Origin: an uncultured Eubacterium sp.
GTDB lineage: Bacteria; Bacillota_A; Clostridia; Lachnospirales; Lachnospiraceae
Direction: 5' to 3'
Assembly: GCA_910589045.1 (NCBI GenBank)
Contig: CAJUSH010000033.1
Coordinates: 1 to 39,059 of the forward strand
DNA: 39,059 bases
Shown: positions 31,381 to 39,059 of the stretch, in pieces
How the letters are laid out: the number at the start of each line of letters is the position of its first letter
Position numbering within the stretch: position 1 is the stretch's first letter
Notes under the pieces: model-generated
Told to the model about the DNA's origin: nothing
What the model saw: the letters and a program-made list of their open reading frames with translations, nothing else
Database searches by the model: none
Program-made: the position numbers and the translations under genes

Positions 31381-33168
31381 ATGAAGAAATTATTAGATGT
31401 AATCACCCGGACGATGGAGGAAGTGTTTGAAGAGCTGGGATATGACAAAAGCTATGCAAGGGTGACGGTATCCAACCGCCCGGATCTCTGTGAGTTTCAG
31501 TGCAACGGGGCGATGGCGCTTGCAAAGCAGGCAAAGAAGGCGCCTATTGAGCTTGCGGAGCAGCTTGCGGCAGCGCTTTCCGACAATATGCTTTTTGAGG
31601 AGGTAAGCGCCGTAAAGCCCGGGTTTTTAAACCTGAAGCTGGATTCGCGCTTTCTGGCAGATTATTTGCGGCAGATGTCGCAGGATGCGTCAAACGGTCA
31701 TTACGGCTGTGAGCATGTGGAAAAGCCGGTGACGATTATGATCGATTACGGCGGGCCGAACGTGGCGAAGCCGCTGCATGTGGGACATCTGCGCTCGGCT
31801 GTCATCGGTGAGAGCATCAAGCGCATGGGTATTTTCATGGGAAACACGATGATCGGCGACGTTCATATGGGGGACTGGGGTCTGCAGATGGGTCTGATCA
31901 TTACGGAGCTCAGGCAGCGGAAGCCGCAGCTTCCTTATTTTAACAGTGCTTTTTCCGGCGAGTATCCGAAGGAGGCGCCTTTTACGATTTCCGAGCTGGA
32001 GGAGATCTATCCCACTGCGAGCAAAAAGTCTAAGGAGGACGAGAGCTACAAGGAAAAGGCGATGCAGGCGACGTATGATCTGCAGAACGGACATAAGGGC
32101 TATCGGGCGCTGTGGAATCATATCATCCGTGTTTCCGTGGATGATTTGAAGAAAAATTATAAAAGGCTGAACGTATCCTTTGAGCTTTGGAAGGGAGAGA
32201 GCGATGCGCAGCCCTATATTCCCGAAATGGTGCGGCGCATGAAGGATGAGGGCTTTGCCTATATCAGCGACGGCGCGCTGGTTGTGGATGTTATGGAGGA
32301 GACGGACACAAAGGAGATTCCGCCCTGCATGATTTTAAAGTCGGACGGCGCCTCCCTCTACAACACGACGGATCTGGCGACCATCGTGCAGCGCATGGAA
32401 TCCTATAATCCAAGTCAGATTATTTACGTGGTGGATAAGCGGCAGGAGCTTTACTTTACGCAGGTGTTCCGCTGTGCGAAAAAAACAGGGCTTGTGGATG
32501 AGGCTACAAAGCTGCATTTCCTGGGATTCGGAACGATGAATGGCAGGGACGGAAAGCCCTTTAAGACGCGCGAGGGCGGTGTGATGCGTTTAGAGCAGCT
32601 GCTTACGGATATCGAGACGCAGATGTATGCAAAGATTGTGGACAATCAGAATGAAACCCAGACAATGGATGAGGAGGAGGCGCGGGCTACCGCGGCAAAG
32701 ATTGCGCTTTCCGCGATCAAGTACGGCGATCTGTCTAATCAGGCCGCCAAGGATTACGTGTTTGATGTGGAACGTTTTACGTCCTTTGAGGGAAATACGG
32801 GGCCTTACATTTTGTATACGATCGTCCGCATCAAGTCTATTTTGAACAAATACGCGCAGGCGGGGCATGAGCTTGCCGGGCTTGCGGTGGGCGAGGCAAA
32901 ATCCGAGAGTGAAAAGGCACTGCAGCTTGAGCTGGCGAAGTTCAACGGCGTGATTGAAGGTGCCTTTGCGGAGCTTGCACCCCATCGGGTCTGCGCATAT
33001 ATTTATGATCTGGCGAATGCGCTGAATCATTTTTACCATGAGACAAAAATTCTGGCGGAGACGGATGTTGCGCAGCAGAATTCGTATATTGCACTTTTGG
33101 AGCTTACCCGCGGCGTGCTGGAAACCTGCATTGACGTGCTGGGATTTTCTGCACCGGAGCGAATGTAA
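31381..33168 (+). CDS. argS: arginine-tRNA ligase
   Basis: Charges tRNA-Arg. 595 residues from ATG 31381 (GAGAGGAAAG upstream). An N-terminal Add-1 domain (about 1-100) recognises the tRNA. The class I HIGH motif is HVGH (133-136) in GPNVAKPLHVGHLRSA. The KMSKS position reads GKPFKTREGG (Lys395), a variant common in one ArgS group that lacks the standard KMSK. The C-terminal DALR domain (about 470-595) ends in the usual way. I see no T-box in front of it. cobW-type genes follow after 47 bases without a terminator. Confidence 0.97.
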   Translation: MKKLLDVITRTMEEVFEELGYDKSYARVTVSNRPDLCEFQCNGAMALAKQAKKAPIELAEQLAAALSDNMLFEEVSAVKPGFLNLKLDSRFLADYLRQMSQDASNGHYGCEHVEKPVTIMIDYGGPNVAKPLHVGHLRSAVIGESIKRMGIFMGNTMIGDVHMGDWGLQMGLIITELRQRKPQLPYFNSAFSGEYPKEAPFTISELEEIYPTASKKSKEDESYKEKAMQATYDLQNGHKGYRALWNHIIRVSVDDLKKNYKRLNVSFELWKGESDAQPYIPEMVRRMKDEGFAYISDGALVVDVMEETDTKEIPPCMILKSDGASLYNTTDLATIVQRMESYNPSQIIYVVDKRQELYFTQVFRCAKKTGLVDEATKLHFLGFGTMNGRDGKPFKTREGGVMRLEQLLTDIETQMYAKIVDNQNETQTMDEEEARATAAKIALSAIKYGDLSNQAAKDYVFDVERFTSFEGNTGPYILYTIVRIKSILNKYAQAGHELAGLAVGEAKSESEKALQLELAKFNGVIEGAFAELAPHRVCAYIYDLANALNHFYHETKILAETDVAQQNSYIALLELTRGVLETCIDVLGFSAPERM

Positions 33169-33215
33169 ATTCGCCGGGTACGGAAGGTTTACTTTTGTGT
33201 TAAAAGGAGAATGAT

Positions 33216-34484
33216 ATGACAAAGATAGATATTTTTTCCGGGTTTCTTGGAGCCGGAAAGACGACATTGATCAAGAAGCTGCTTGAGGAGGCATTTGCCG
33301 GCCAGAAAATTGTGCTCATCGAGAATGAGTTCGGAGAGGTTGGAATTGACGGCGGATTTTTGAAGGATGCGGGTATCGAGATCTCGGAGATGAATTCCGG
33401 GTGCATCTGCTGTTCGCTGGTAGGTGACTTTGGGAAAAATTTGAAGGAGGTCATTGAGAAATTCCATCCCGACCGTATTTTAATCGAGCCGTCGGGTGTT
33501 GGTAAGCTGTCGGATGTCATGAAATCCGTGATCGATGTGGAGCAGACCCATGATGTGGCGTTAAACGGGCTTGTCACGGTGGTGAATGCCACAAAGGCAA
33601 GCAAGCAGATGAAGGCATTCGGCGAATTTTTTAACAATCAGATCGCGTATGCTTCAACTATCATCCTGAGCCGGAGCCAGAATGCGACGGCACAGCAGCT
33701 GGAGCTGTGTGTGAAGCAGATGCAGGAATTAAATGAAAAGGCTTCTATCATTACAACCCCCTGGGATCAGATTTCGGGTGAGGCGATGCTAAAGGTCATT
33801 GAGGGCCAGGATTCGCTGGAGATGAAGCTTCTGGCGCAGGAGCAGGCAAAGCGCGATGCGCATGACCATGCACACGCGCACGATCATGACGTGCATGACG
33901 ATCAGGAGCATGGCGCACATCCGCATGATGACCATGACCATGAGCACGGACATGAGGGATGCGGGCATGACCATGACCATGAGCACGGACATGAGGGATG
34001 CGGGCATGACCATGAGCACGGACATGAGGGATGCGGGCATGACCATGACCATGAGCACGGGCATGAGGAATGCGGGCATGACCATGAGCACCGGCATGAG
34101 GGATGCGGACATGATCATGACAGCCATGAGCACGAGCACCACTATGACGAGAACGGGGTGTGTTCCTGCGGACACCATCACGGACATGACGAGCATCATC
34201 ACCATGCGGATGATGTGTTTGCGAGCTGGGGCAGGGAGACGCCCCGCAAGTATACGGAAGATGAGCTTGAGAGCATCCTGAAAACACTCAGCGACGACGA
34301 GTTCTACGGCGTGATTCTGCGTGCCAAGGGCATGGTAGAGAACGTACAGGGCGGCTGGATTTACTTTGACATGGTGCCCGGGGAGTACGAGCTGCGCGCG
34401 GGTGAGCCGGATTATACAGGCAGACTGTGCGTGATCGGGTGCGAATTGAAGGAGAAAGAATTAGAAAGTTTATTCCTGCTTTAA
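33216..34484 (+). CDS. CobW/COG0523-family GTPase with a His-rich metal-binding segment
   Basis: A 422-residue P-loop metallochaperone-type GTPase. Walker A is GFLGAGKT (9-16). The metal-binding CxCC is C63-I-C65-C66 in the segment GCICCSL. Then comes IEPSGVGK. The base-specificity position, usually NKxD, reads SRSQ. Between the GTPase and the C-terminal CobW_C domain (about 345-422, YGVILRAKGMVENV...YFDM) lies a stretch of about 115 residues dominated by His, Asp, Glu and Gly (nucleotides 33858-34205). The family loads or distributes Zn, Co, Ni or other metals; Zn is the usual guess when CxCC and His-rich loops occur. A second COG0523-like gene follows. Confidence 0.9.
   Translation: MTKIDIFSGFLGAGKTTLIKKLLEEAFAGQKIVLIENEFGEVGIDGGFLKDAGIEISEMNSGCICCSLVGDFGKNLKEVIEKFHPDRILIEPSGVGKLSDVMKSVIDVEQTHDVALNGLVTVVNATKASKQMKAFGEFFNNQIAYASTIILSRSQNATAQQLELCVKQMQELNEKASIITTPWDQISGEAMLKVIEGQDSLEMKLLAQEQAKRDAHDHAHAHDHDVHDDQEHGAHPHDDHDHEHGHEGCGHDHDHEHGHEGCGHDHEHGHEGCGHDHDHEHGHEECGHDHEHRHEGCGHDHDSHEHEHHYDENGVCSCGHHHGHDEHHHHADDVFASWGRETPRKYTEDELESILKTLSDDEFYGVILRAKGMVENVQGGWIYFDMVPGEYELRAGEPDYTGRLCVIGCELKEKELESLFLL
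33942..34127 (+). repeat. His-rich tandem repeats inside the CobW-type gene
   Basis: About five units of 33-42 bp begin with GAGCAC (C/G)GG/CA and encode EHGHEGCGHDH with an optional extra DH or DS pair. Each unit holds several His and one Cys. The DNA is nearly identical between units, so copy number may vary between strains. Confidence 0.85.
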
Positions 34485-34533
34485 TTTTGAGGCGGTGAAG
34501 GACAGAGCAGATATGGAAGGAGATGCTTTTGGC

Positions 34534-35481
34534 ATGGAAGAGATACCCGTATATTTATTTACCGGCTTTATGGACAGCGGGAAAACCTCGCTGATTGCCG
34601 AGACACTCTTTGAGAACGGCTTCGGTCAGGATGCGAGAACCCTCATTATTCTCTGTGAGGATGGTGATACGGAGCTGGATGGGGGACGTCTTGCAAAAAT
34701 CGGTGCAAGCCTTGTGATGCTTGGGGATGTGAAGGAGATCACGCGGGAAACTTTTCACAGGCTTCATGAGCAATACCATCCCGACCAGGTGTTTATTGAG
34801 TATAACGGTACGTGGGAGCTGGCTCCCCTTTTGGAGCTGGATGCGCCGGACGGCTGGACGATTGTGCAGACGCTTACGACAGTGGATGCCACGACCTATG
34901 AAATGTATTTAAATAACATGCGCACGATGATGCTGGAGCAGTTTTTCATTTCCGATGTTGTCATTTTCAACCGCTGTGACGATGAGACGCCAAAGGCAAA
35001 GTTCCGGCGCAGCGTGAAGGCGAAAAACCGTAAGGCGCAGATTGTCTACGAGCGCATGGACGGCTCCTTGGACGAAAGCTGCGAGGAGGAGCTGCCCTAC
35101 GATATAAACGAAGATTTTCTGGATATTTCCGATGCGGACTATGGTATTTTTTACCTTGATATCATGGATCATCCGAAAAAATATGTCGGGAAAACAGTAA
35201 AATATCTCGCGTTCATCTACAAGCCGAAGGGAAAGCTTAAAAGCGACGTGTTTGTCCCGGGCCGCTTTGCGATGACGTGCTGCGCGGAGGATATTCAGTT
35301 TATTGGTATTAAGTGTAAATATGACAAGGCGGAGCACCTCGGGCACCGCACGTGGATGTGGGTGACAGCAAGGGTTGCCTATGAGTTTGCAATGGAGTAT
35401 AAGGGTAAAGGGCCGGTGCTCCATGCCGTCGAGGTGGCGGAGGCCGAAAAGCCGGAGGATGAGCTGGTATATTTTTCGTGA
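34534..35481 (+). CDS. COG0523-like GTPase with apparent TIGR03943/DUF1980-type C-terminal domain
   Basis: 315 residues. The N-terminal half is a P-loop GTPase: Walker A GFMDSGKT (11-18), CEDGDTELD in place of the usual ENEFG region, FIEYNGTW, and NRCDD as NKxD variant. It lacks the CxCC of classical family members and the CobW_C domain. The C-terminal part (about 225-300), with GKTVKYLAFIYKP, PGRFAMTCCAEDIQFIG and HRTWMWVTARV, resembles the TIGR03943/DUF1980 domain known from YcgQ-type proteins that often occur with Zn-regulated genes. Start ATG 34534 has AAGGAGA (34517-34523); earlier in-frame starts at 34513 and 34495 are less good. A role in metal handling is inferred. Confidence 0.75.
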   Translation: MEEIPVYLFTGFMDSGKTSLIAETLFENGFGQDARTLIILCEDGDTELDGGRLAKIGASLVMLGDVKEITRETFHRLHEQYHPDQVFIEYNGTWELAPLLELDAPDGWTIVQTLTTVDATTYEMYLNNMRTMMLEQFFISDVVIFNRCDDETPKAKFRRSVKAKNRKAQIVYERMDGSLDESCEEELPYDINEDFLDISDADYGIFYLDIMDHPKKYVGKTVKYLAFIYKPKGKLKSDVFVPGRFAMTCCAEDIQFIGIKCKYDKAEHLGHRTWMWVTARVAYEFAMEYKGKGPVLHAVEVAEAEKPEDELVYFS

Positions 35482-35558
35482 CACCTGGCGTTTTGCGGGA
35501 GCCTTTGCGCATGGCGGGGCCCGGTAAGTGTATGAAGATGAATAAATAAGGAGAGCAT

Positions 35559-37535
35559 ATGGCGATCGAAGATTACAGTGCAGCGAGAAAACTGGCGCAA
35601 AAAGCGTCGCGTTTGGCGGTGTCAAAGGGTGAATATCCCTATTTGCGGGCACTCGACGAGTTTGTGTCGCGGGATGATATCTGTGGCGAGGTGCCCCTTG
35701 GCATCGTGGATATCCCCTTGAGTAAGATTGCGGGAACAAAGACTGCGGGGCGCAAAAATTCCTTTGCCAGAAATTTTATGCCCCTTTTGGACGAGGAGAC
35801 GGAGTTTGCCGCCAAGTGGAACAATCTTTACGAGGCGCAGCTTGACGAGGGCGTCCGTGATCCGATTCTGGCATATGAATATATGACGCGGTACTATGTC
35901 CAGGAGGGCAATAAGCGGGTCAGTGTCTTAAAGTTTGTGGGTGCGGCGAGCATCAGCGCAAATGTGATCCGTCTGCTTCCAAAAAAGACGGAGGATGCGG
36001 AGAGCCGCATATATTACGAATACGTTGATTTTTTTGAGGCTTCCAGGCTGAGTCTTATAGACTTTTCTACGGTTGGGGCTTACGAGGAGCTGTGCAGCTT
36101 TTACGGGAAGGCGTGGAAGCAGCCCTGGACGGAGGATGAGGTGTCGCAGCTGCGCAGTGATTTCTCACGTTTTGAACAGCTCTTTCTGGAGAAGGGCGGC
36201 AGCCATGTCCGCGTGACGACAGGCGATGCGTTTCTTGTGTACCTGCGCGTTTATGGCAGGAGAGATCTTCAGTTTCGGTCAAACAATGATCTGAAAAACG
36301 AAATTGACCGCATCTGGCTTGAATTTCTGACACAGAAGCAGGATCATTCGATGAAACTGATGCTGGAGCCTACCGAGAAATCCAGCATTTCTATTATTAA
36401 GAGAGTCCCTTTTCTGCTGGGAACTGTTAAAAAATTAAAGATCGCGTTTATTTATGGAAAAACACCGGAGACTTCTGCATGGACGTATGCCCATGAGCTG
36501 GGCCGTCTGCATATTCAGCAGGTATTTGGGGATCAGATCCAGACGTGTACCTACTGTCATGCAGAATACCAGTTTTCTCCTATGGATATTTTGGAGCAGG
36601 CGATCAAAGATAAAAACCAGATTATATTTACGACCATTCCCTACCTGAGTGCGGCAAGCCTGAAAGCGGCGGTGGCCCACCCGGAGGTTAAAATTTTGAA
36701 CTGCTCTACGAATTCTACCTACAGCAGTATCCGTACGTATTATTGCCGGATGTATGAGACGAAGTTTTTGCTGGGCCTGATTGCCGGCTCCCTTTCCTCG
36801 GAGGACTGCATCGGCTACATTGCGGATTATCCGATTTTCAGTACGATTTCGAATGTCAATGCGTTTGCCATCGGGGCGCGCATGGCTAATCCGAAGGCGC
36901 GTGTGCAGCTGCGCTGGTCGTCCTTGAAGGACGCGTCGCATCCCGTGGACAACCTTGACGCGCAGATCCGTTACGTATCCGATCGTGATCTGATCGTGCC
37001 CGAGGGCTCTGACCGCAGGTTTGGACTTTACGAGCGGATGGGTGAGGAGACGAACCGGATCGCGATGTCGATCTGTAACTGGGGCAAGTTTTACGAGCAG
37101 ATCATACAGAGCATCAAAAGCGATACGTGGAAGGCCGATACGAACGCGAACAAAAACCGTGCCATCAACTATTGGTGGGGGATGTCTGCGGGTGTGATGG
37201 AGCTGATTTGTTCCGGCAGGCTTCCGGTGGAGACGAAGCGTCTGACCGATCTCATGACCAACCTGATCAAGCGGGGCTGGTTCCGGCCTTTTGATACGGA
37301 GCTGAGGGATAACTGCGGAAATCTGCGGCAGGCGGCGGACGGGCATATGAGCCACAGACAGATCGCAAAGATGGATTGGCTTTTGGATAACGTGGACGGA
37401 CGGATCCCGACTTTTGACGAGCTGGACGAGGATGCGCTGGGGCTCGTGCTGCTTCAGGGTGATGTGGCGCAGAAATCGGAGGATAAAATCTTAGATCGGA
37501 CTGCAGCCGATGCAGACCGGGAAGAGAGAAAGTAA
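35559..37535 (+). CDS. cytoplasmic BMP-domain protein with N-terminal ParB-like region
   Basis: 658 residues without signal peptide, lipobox or membrane helix. Residues about 100-145 (YYVQEGNKRVSVLKFVGA) look like a ParB/sulfiredoxin-type segment. Residues about 285-520 form a BMP/Med-type periplasmic-binding fold (KLKIAFIYGKTPETSAWTYAHELG, SNVNAFAIGARMANPKARV). A helical C-terminal part follows. BMP domains normally bind nucleosides outside the cell; the Bacillus regulator Med is another unusual member. A cytoplasmic sensor of a nucleoside-like ligand is possible, but no output domain is recognised. ATG 35559 follows AAGGAGAG. A metallophosphoesterase gene starts two bases after its stop, so they form an operon. 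Confidence 0.75.
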   Translation: MAIEDYSAARKLAQKASRLAVSKGEYPYLRALDEFVSRDDICGEVPLGIVDIPLSKIAGTKTAGRKNSFARNFMPLLDEETEFAAKWNNLYEAQLDEGVRDPILAYEYMTRYYVQEGNKRVSVLKFVGAASISANVIRLLPKKTEDAESRIYYEYVDFFEASRLSLIDFSTVGAYEELCSFYGKAWKQPWTEDEVSQLRSDFSRFEQLFLEKGGSHVRVTTGDAFLVYLRVYGRRDLQFRSNNDLKNEIDRIWLEFLTQKQDHSMKLMLEPTEKSSISIIKRVPFLLGTVKKLKIAFIYGKTPETSAWTYAHELGRLHIQQVFGDQIQTCTYCHAEYQFSPMDILEQAIKDKNQIIFTTIPYLSAASLKAAVAHPEVKILNCSTNSTYSSIRTYYCRMYETKFLLGLIAGSLSSEDCIGYIADYPIFSTISNVNAFAIGARMANPKARVQLRWSSLKDASHPVDNLDAQIRYVSDRDLIVPEGSDRRFGLYERMGEETNRIAMSICNWGKFYEQIIQSIKSDTWKADTNANKNRAINYWWGMSAGVMELICSGRLPVETKRLTDLMTNLIKRGWFRPFDTELRDNCGNLRQAADGHMSHRQIAKMDWLLDNVDGRIPTFDELDEDALGLVLLQGDVAQKSEDKILDRTAADADREERK

Positions 37536-37537
37536 GA

Positions 37538-38128
37538 ATGAAGATATTGGCATTGGCAGATGTGGAGTCAAAGGGACTTTGGGATTTTTTGGATAAGGAT
37601 TATTTGCGGAGCATGGATCTCATTTTGGCGGCGGGGGATTTGAAGCCGGATTATCTGGAGTATCTGGCGCTCTATGCCCGGGCGGATATTTTATACGTGT
37701 ATGGAAACCATGATCTGACCCAGGGCAGGAGAAGCCCGGGCGGCTGCATTGAGGTGGAGGATACGGTTTACGATGTTAACGGTGTGCGGGTTCTGGGGCT
37801 TGGCGGGAGCATCCGCTATAAGCCGGGACCAAACCAGTACACCGAAAAGGAGATGGAAAAGCGGATCCGAAGGCTCCGGCGGCAGCTGAAAAAGAGCGGC
37901 GGCTTTGATATTCTCCTGACCCATTCGCCGGCGAAGGATTTGGGTGACGCGTCTGACCCGACGCACACAGGCTTTGTCTGTATGCGGAAGCTTTTGGAGG
38001 AATACAGGCCAAAGTATATGGTACATGGTCATGTCCATCTGAACTACGGCCCGGGCAAGGCGCGGCTCTTAACCTACGGTGACACAACGATCATCAATGC
38101 ATATGAGAAGTACGAATTTGAGTTTTAA
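37538..38128 (+). CDS. calcineurin-like metallophosphoesterase
   Basis: 196 residues of the YfcE/MPE superfamily. Metal-binding blocks in order: LADVES (the usual DxH is Asp8-Val-Glu10), GDLKPD, YGNHD, LLTHSP and MVHGHVH. All but the first block are standard. It may cleave phosphodiesters or phosphomonoesters; the substrate is unknown. ATG 37538 lies two bases after the stop of the BMP-domain gene and uses a ribosome binding site inside it (GAGAGAAAG), so the two proteins are probably made together. A nucleotide-related substrate would fit a BMP partner, but that is inference. Confidence 0.87.
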   Translation: MKILALADVESKGLWDFLDKDYLRSMDLILAAGDLKPDYLEYLALYARADILYVYGNHDLTQGRRSPGGCIEVEDTVYDVNGVRVLGLGGSIRYKPGPNQYTEKEMEKRIRRLRRQLKKSGGFDILLTHSPAKDLGDASDPTHTGFVCMRKLLEEYRPKYMVHGHVHLNYGPGKARLLTYGDTTIINAYEKYEFEF

Positions 38129-38156
38129 ATCATGGTTCAGTGAACGCTGTTTTTAG

Positions 38157-38186
38157 TGCCGGTTTTGATGTGGGAAATAACCGGCA
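38157..38186. other. 8-bp inverted repeat after the metallophosphoesterase gene
   Basis: TGCCGGTT (38157-38164) pairs perfectly with AACCGGCA (38179-38186). No T-run follows. It may help termination together with the next hairpin. Confidence 0.45.
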
Positions 38187-38196
38187 ATGAAAGAAG

Positions 38197-38268
38197 GGGC
38201 TGTTTCCGATAAAGACTGCGCCTGTAATCGGGCAGAAGCGGTTTTTGCAGGGAACAGCCCGTTTTTTT
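38197..38268 (+). terminator. rho-independent terminator of the BMP/metallophosphoesterase unit
   Basis: GGGCTGTTTCC (38197-38207) pairs with GGGAACAGCCC (38250-38260) with one wobble, followed by GTTTTTTT. The 42-base loop can fold further. The short open frame across it (38187-38378) has no support as a gene. Confidence 0.8.
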
Positions 38269-38340
38269 ATCATATTTTCAGGAAATCCCTCCGAATTTTT
38301 GACAGGAGAAAAACAATTTTTTGGAAAATCGCGATTTTCG

Positions 38341-38369
38341 TTGAAAAATGGCTTTCTTTACTTTATGAT
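38341..38369 (+). promoter_or_regulatory. sigma-A promoter of the ferredoxin-NADP reductase gene
   Basis: TTGAAA (38341-38346), 17-bp spacer and TATGAT (38364-38369). The start would be near 38376, with a leader of about 74 nt. The rest of the 321-base gap from 38129 holds only the hairpins listed above. Confidence 0.75.
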
Positions 38370-38449
38370 AATAGATAGTGTGTTTTAGCGCATGAACATA
38401 GTAAAGAAATCTCGTGATAAAGGATGAGATGAATAATGGAGGAAAAAGT

Positions 38450-39059
38450 ATGTACCCAATCGTGAAGAAGGAGGTATTGGCTGACCGGATTTTCCTGATG
38501 GAGGTAAAGGCGGAGCGCTGTGCAAAGGCATGTCTGCCGGGTCAGTTTGTAATTGTGAAGCTGGATGAGAGGGGGGAGCGCATCCCTCTGACGATCTGTG
38601 ATTATGACAGGGAGGCGGGAACCGTCACAGTCGTTATCCAGGCAGTCGGAGCATCCACCGAGCGGATGCTGAAGGACCTGGATGCGATTGAAGCCTTCCA
38701 GGATTTTGTGGGGCCGCTGGGCTGTGCTTCCGAGCTGTGCCGGGAGGAGGCACTTGCGGAGACAAAGAAGAAGAAAATCGTGTTTATTGCGGGAGGACTT
38801 GGAACCGCGCCGGTTTATCCCCAGGTAAAATGGCTGCATGAGCATGGGGTTGCGGTGGATGTCATTATCGGCTCCCGGACAAAGGATCTGCTTTTTTATA
38901 CGGAAGAGATGAAAGCGGTGTCGAAAAACTGTTACATATGTACGGACGACGGCAGCTTCGGCTTCCACGGTGTGGGAACCGCACAGCTTCAGGCGCTGTA
39001 CGATGAGGGTGTGACCTACGATCACTGCGTTGCCATCGGGCCGATGATCATGATGAAAT
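38450..39059 (+). CDS. ferredoxin-NADP reductase alpha subunit-like FAD/NAD-binding protein (partial)
   Basis: The first 203 codons of a gene cut by the window end. The N-terminal FAD-binding barrel has LPGQFVIVKLDERGERIPLTI, the NAD-binding half has FIAGGLGTAPVYPQVKWL and IIGSRTKDLLFY, and the last part reads TDDGSFGFHG and CVAIGPMIMMK. This is the sulfide dehydrogenase/NfnA-type (dihydroorotate dehydrogenase electron-transfer-like) family; in Clostridia it normally pairs with a glutamate-synthase-like beta subunit encoded next, which would lie outside the window. Such enzymes couple ferredoxin, NADH and NADPH. ATG 38450 has GGAGGAAAAAG upstream and a good promoter at 38341. Confidence 0.88.
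   Translation, partial: MYPIVKKEVLADRIFLMEVKAERCAKACLPGQFVIVKLDERGERIPLTICDYDREAGTVTVVIQAVGASTERMLKDLDAIEAFQDFVGPLGCASELCREEALAETKKKKIVFIAGGLGTAPVYPQVKWLHEHGVAVDVIIGSRTKDLLFYTEEMKAVSKNCYICTDDGSFGFHGVGTAQLQALYDEGVTYDHCVAIGPMIMMK

Noticed and set aside
33796..34287. Repeat array in the CobW-type gene as a CRISPR or as an antisense His/Ala repeat protein
   Set aside because: Units have no unique spacers between them and keep the coding frame of the GTPase; they encode the His-rich loop. The antisense frames only mirror it.
38187..38378. 63-codon plus-strand frame after the metallophosphoesterase gene
   Set aside because: It runs through the terminator hairpin and its T-run, has no ribosome binding site of note, and codes for no recognisable protein.

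Overview
The window comes from a spore-forming, low-to-moderate GC Gram-positive bacterium of class Clostridia, most likely a Lachnospiraceae member. This rests on the dcw (division and cell wall) gene cluster, spoIIGA-sigE and sigG, a T-box leader in front of thrS, strong AGGAGG-type ribosome binding sites, TTG/GTG starts and rho-independent terminators. Base composition looks roughly 50-55% GC by eye. Nearly all genes lie on the plus strand; sigG is the exception. No IS element, prophage, CRISPR array, rRNA or tRNA gene was seen.

Layout. 1-2170: a VTT/TVP38 membrane protein, then pssA and psd (overlapping ATGA), which together make phosphatidylethanolamine, closed by a terminator. 2200-7280: a frameshifted lipoprotein gene, an OmpR-type regulator with its sensor kinase, a membrane-anchored unknown protein and a membrane-anchored C39-like peptidase. 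7460-9120: a decayed surface locus, with a polyphosphate polymerase (VTC) gene cut by an in-frame stop and a deletion that joins the start of a DUF4956 gene to the end of a carbohydrate-binding surface protein gene. 9180-9440: divergent promoters, a candidate small RNA on the minus strand and a SEC-C protein gene. 9970-12464: T-box leader, a small membrane protein and thrS. 12589-14054: a DUF1540 protein, lgt and an overlapping Spo0E-like gene.

14120-26491 is the dcw cluster: a promoter with a four-repeat MraZ operator, then mraZ, rsmH, ftsL, two class B penicillin-binding protein genes, mraY, murD, ftsW, divIB and ftsZ. murE, murF, murG, murB, murC and ftsA are not in the cluster. Internal promoters precede mraY and ftsZ. 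A strong hairpin covers the ribosome binding site of the second penicillin-binding protein gene.

26500-30713 is a sporulation block. spoIIGA has a promoter with 21-bp spacing like that of Bacillus spoIIG; it is followed by a 17-codon micro-ORF, sigE, a beta-CASP metallo-beta-lactamase-fold protein gene, and sigG on the opposite strand. 30790-39059 holds a small charged protein behind a promoter that may give a leaderless mRNA, argS, two CobW/COG0523-type GTPases (one with a long His-rich repeat, one with an apparent C-terminal TIGR03943/DUF1980-like domain), a cytoplasmic protein with a BMP-type ligand-binding domain coupled to a metallophosphoesterase gene, and the start of a ferredoxin-NADP reductase alpha-subunit-like gene that runs off the window.

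Most genes are housekeeping. The observations most worth a second look are regulatory (hairpin over the Shine-Dalgarno site, MraZ boxes, shared promoter-leader module, candidate sRNA, spoIIG-type promoter) and the degraded surface locus.
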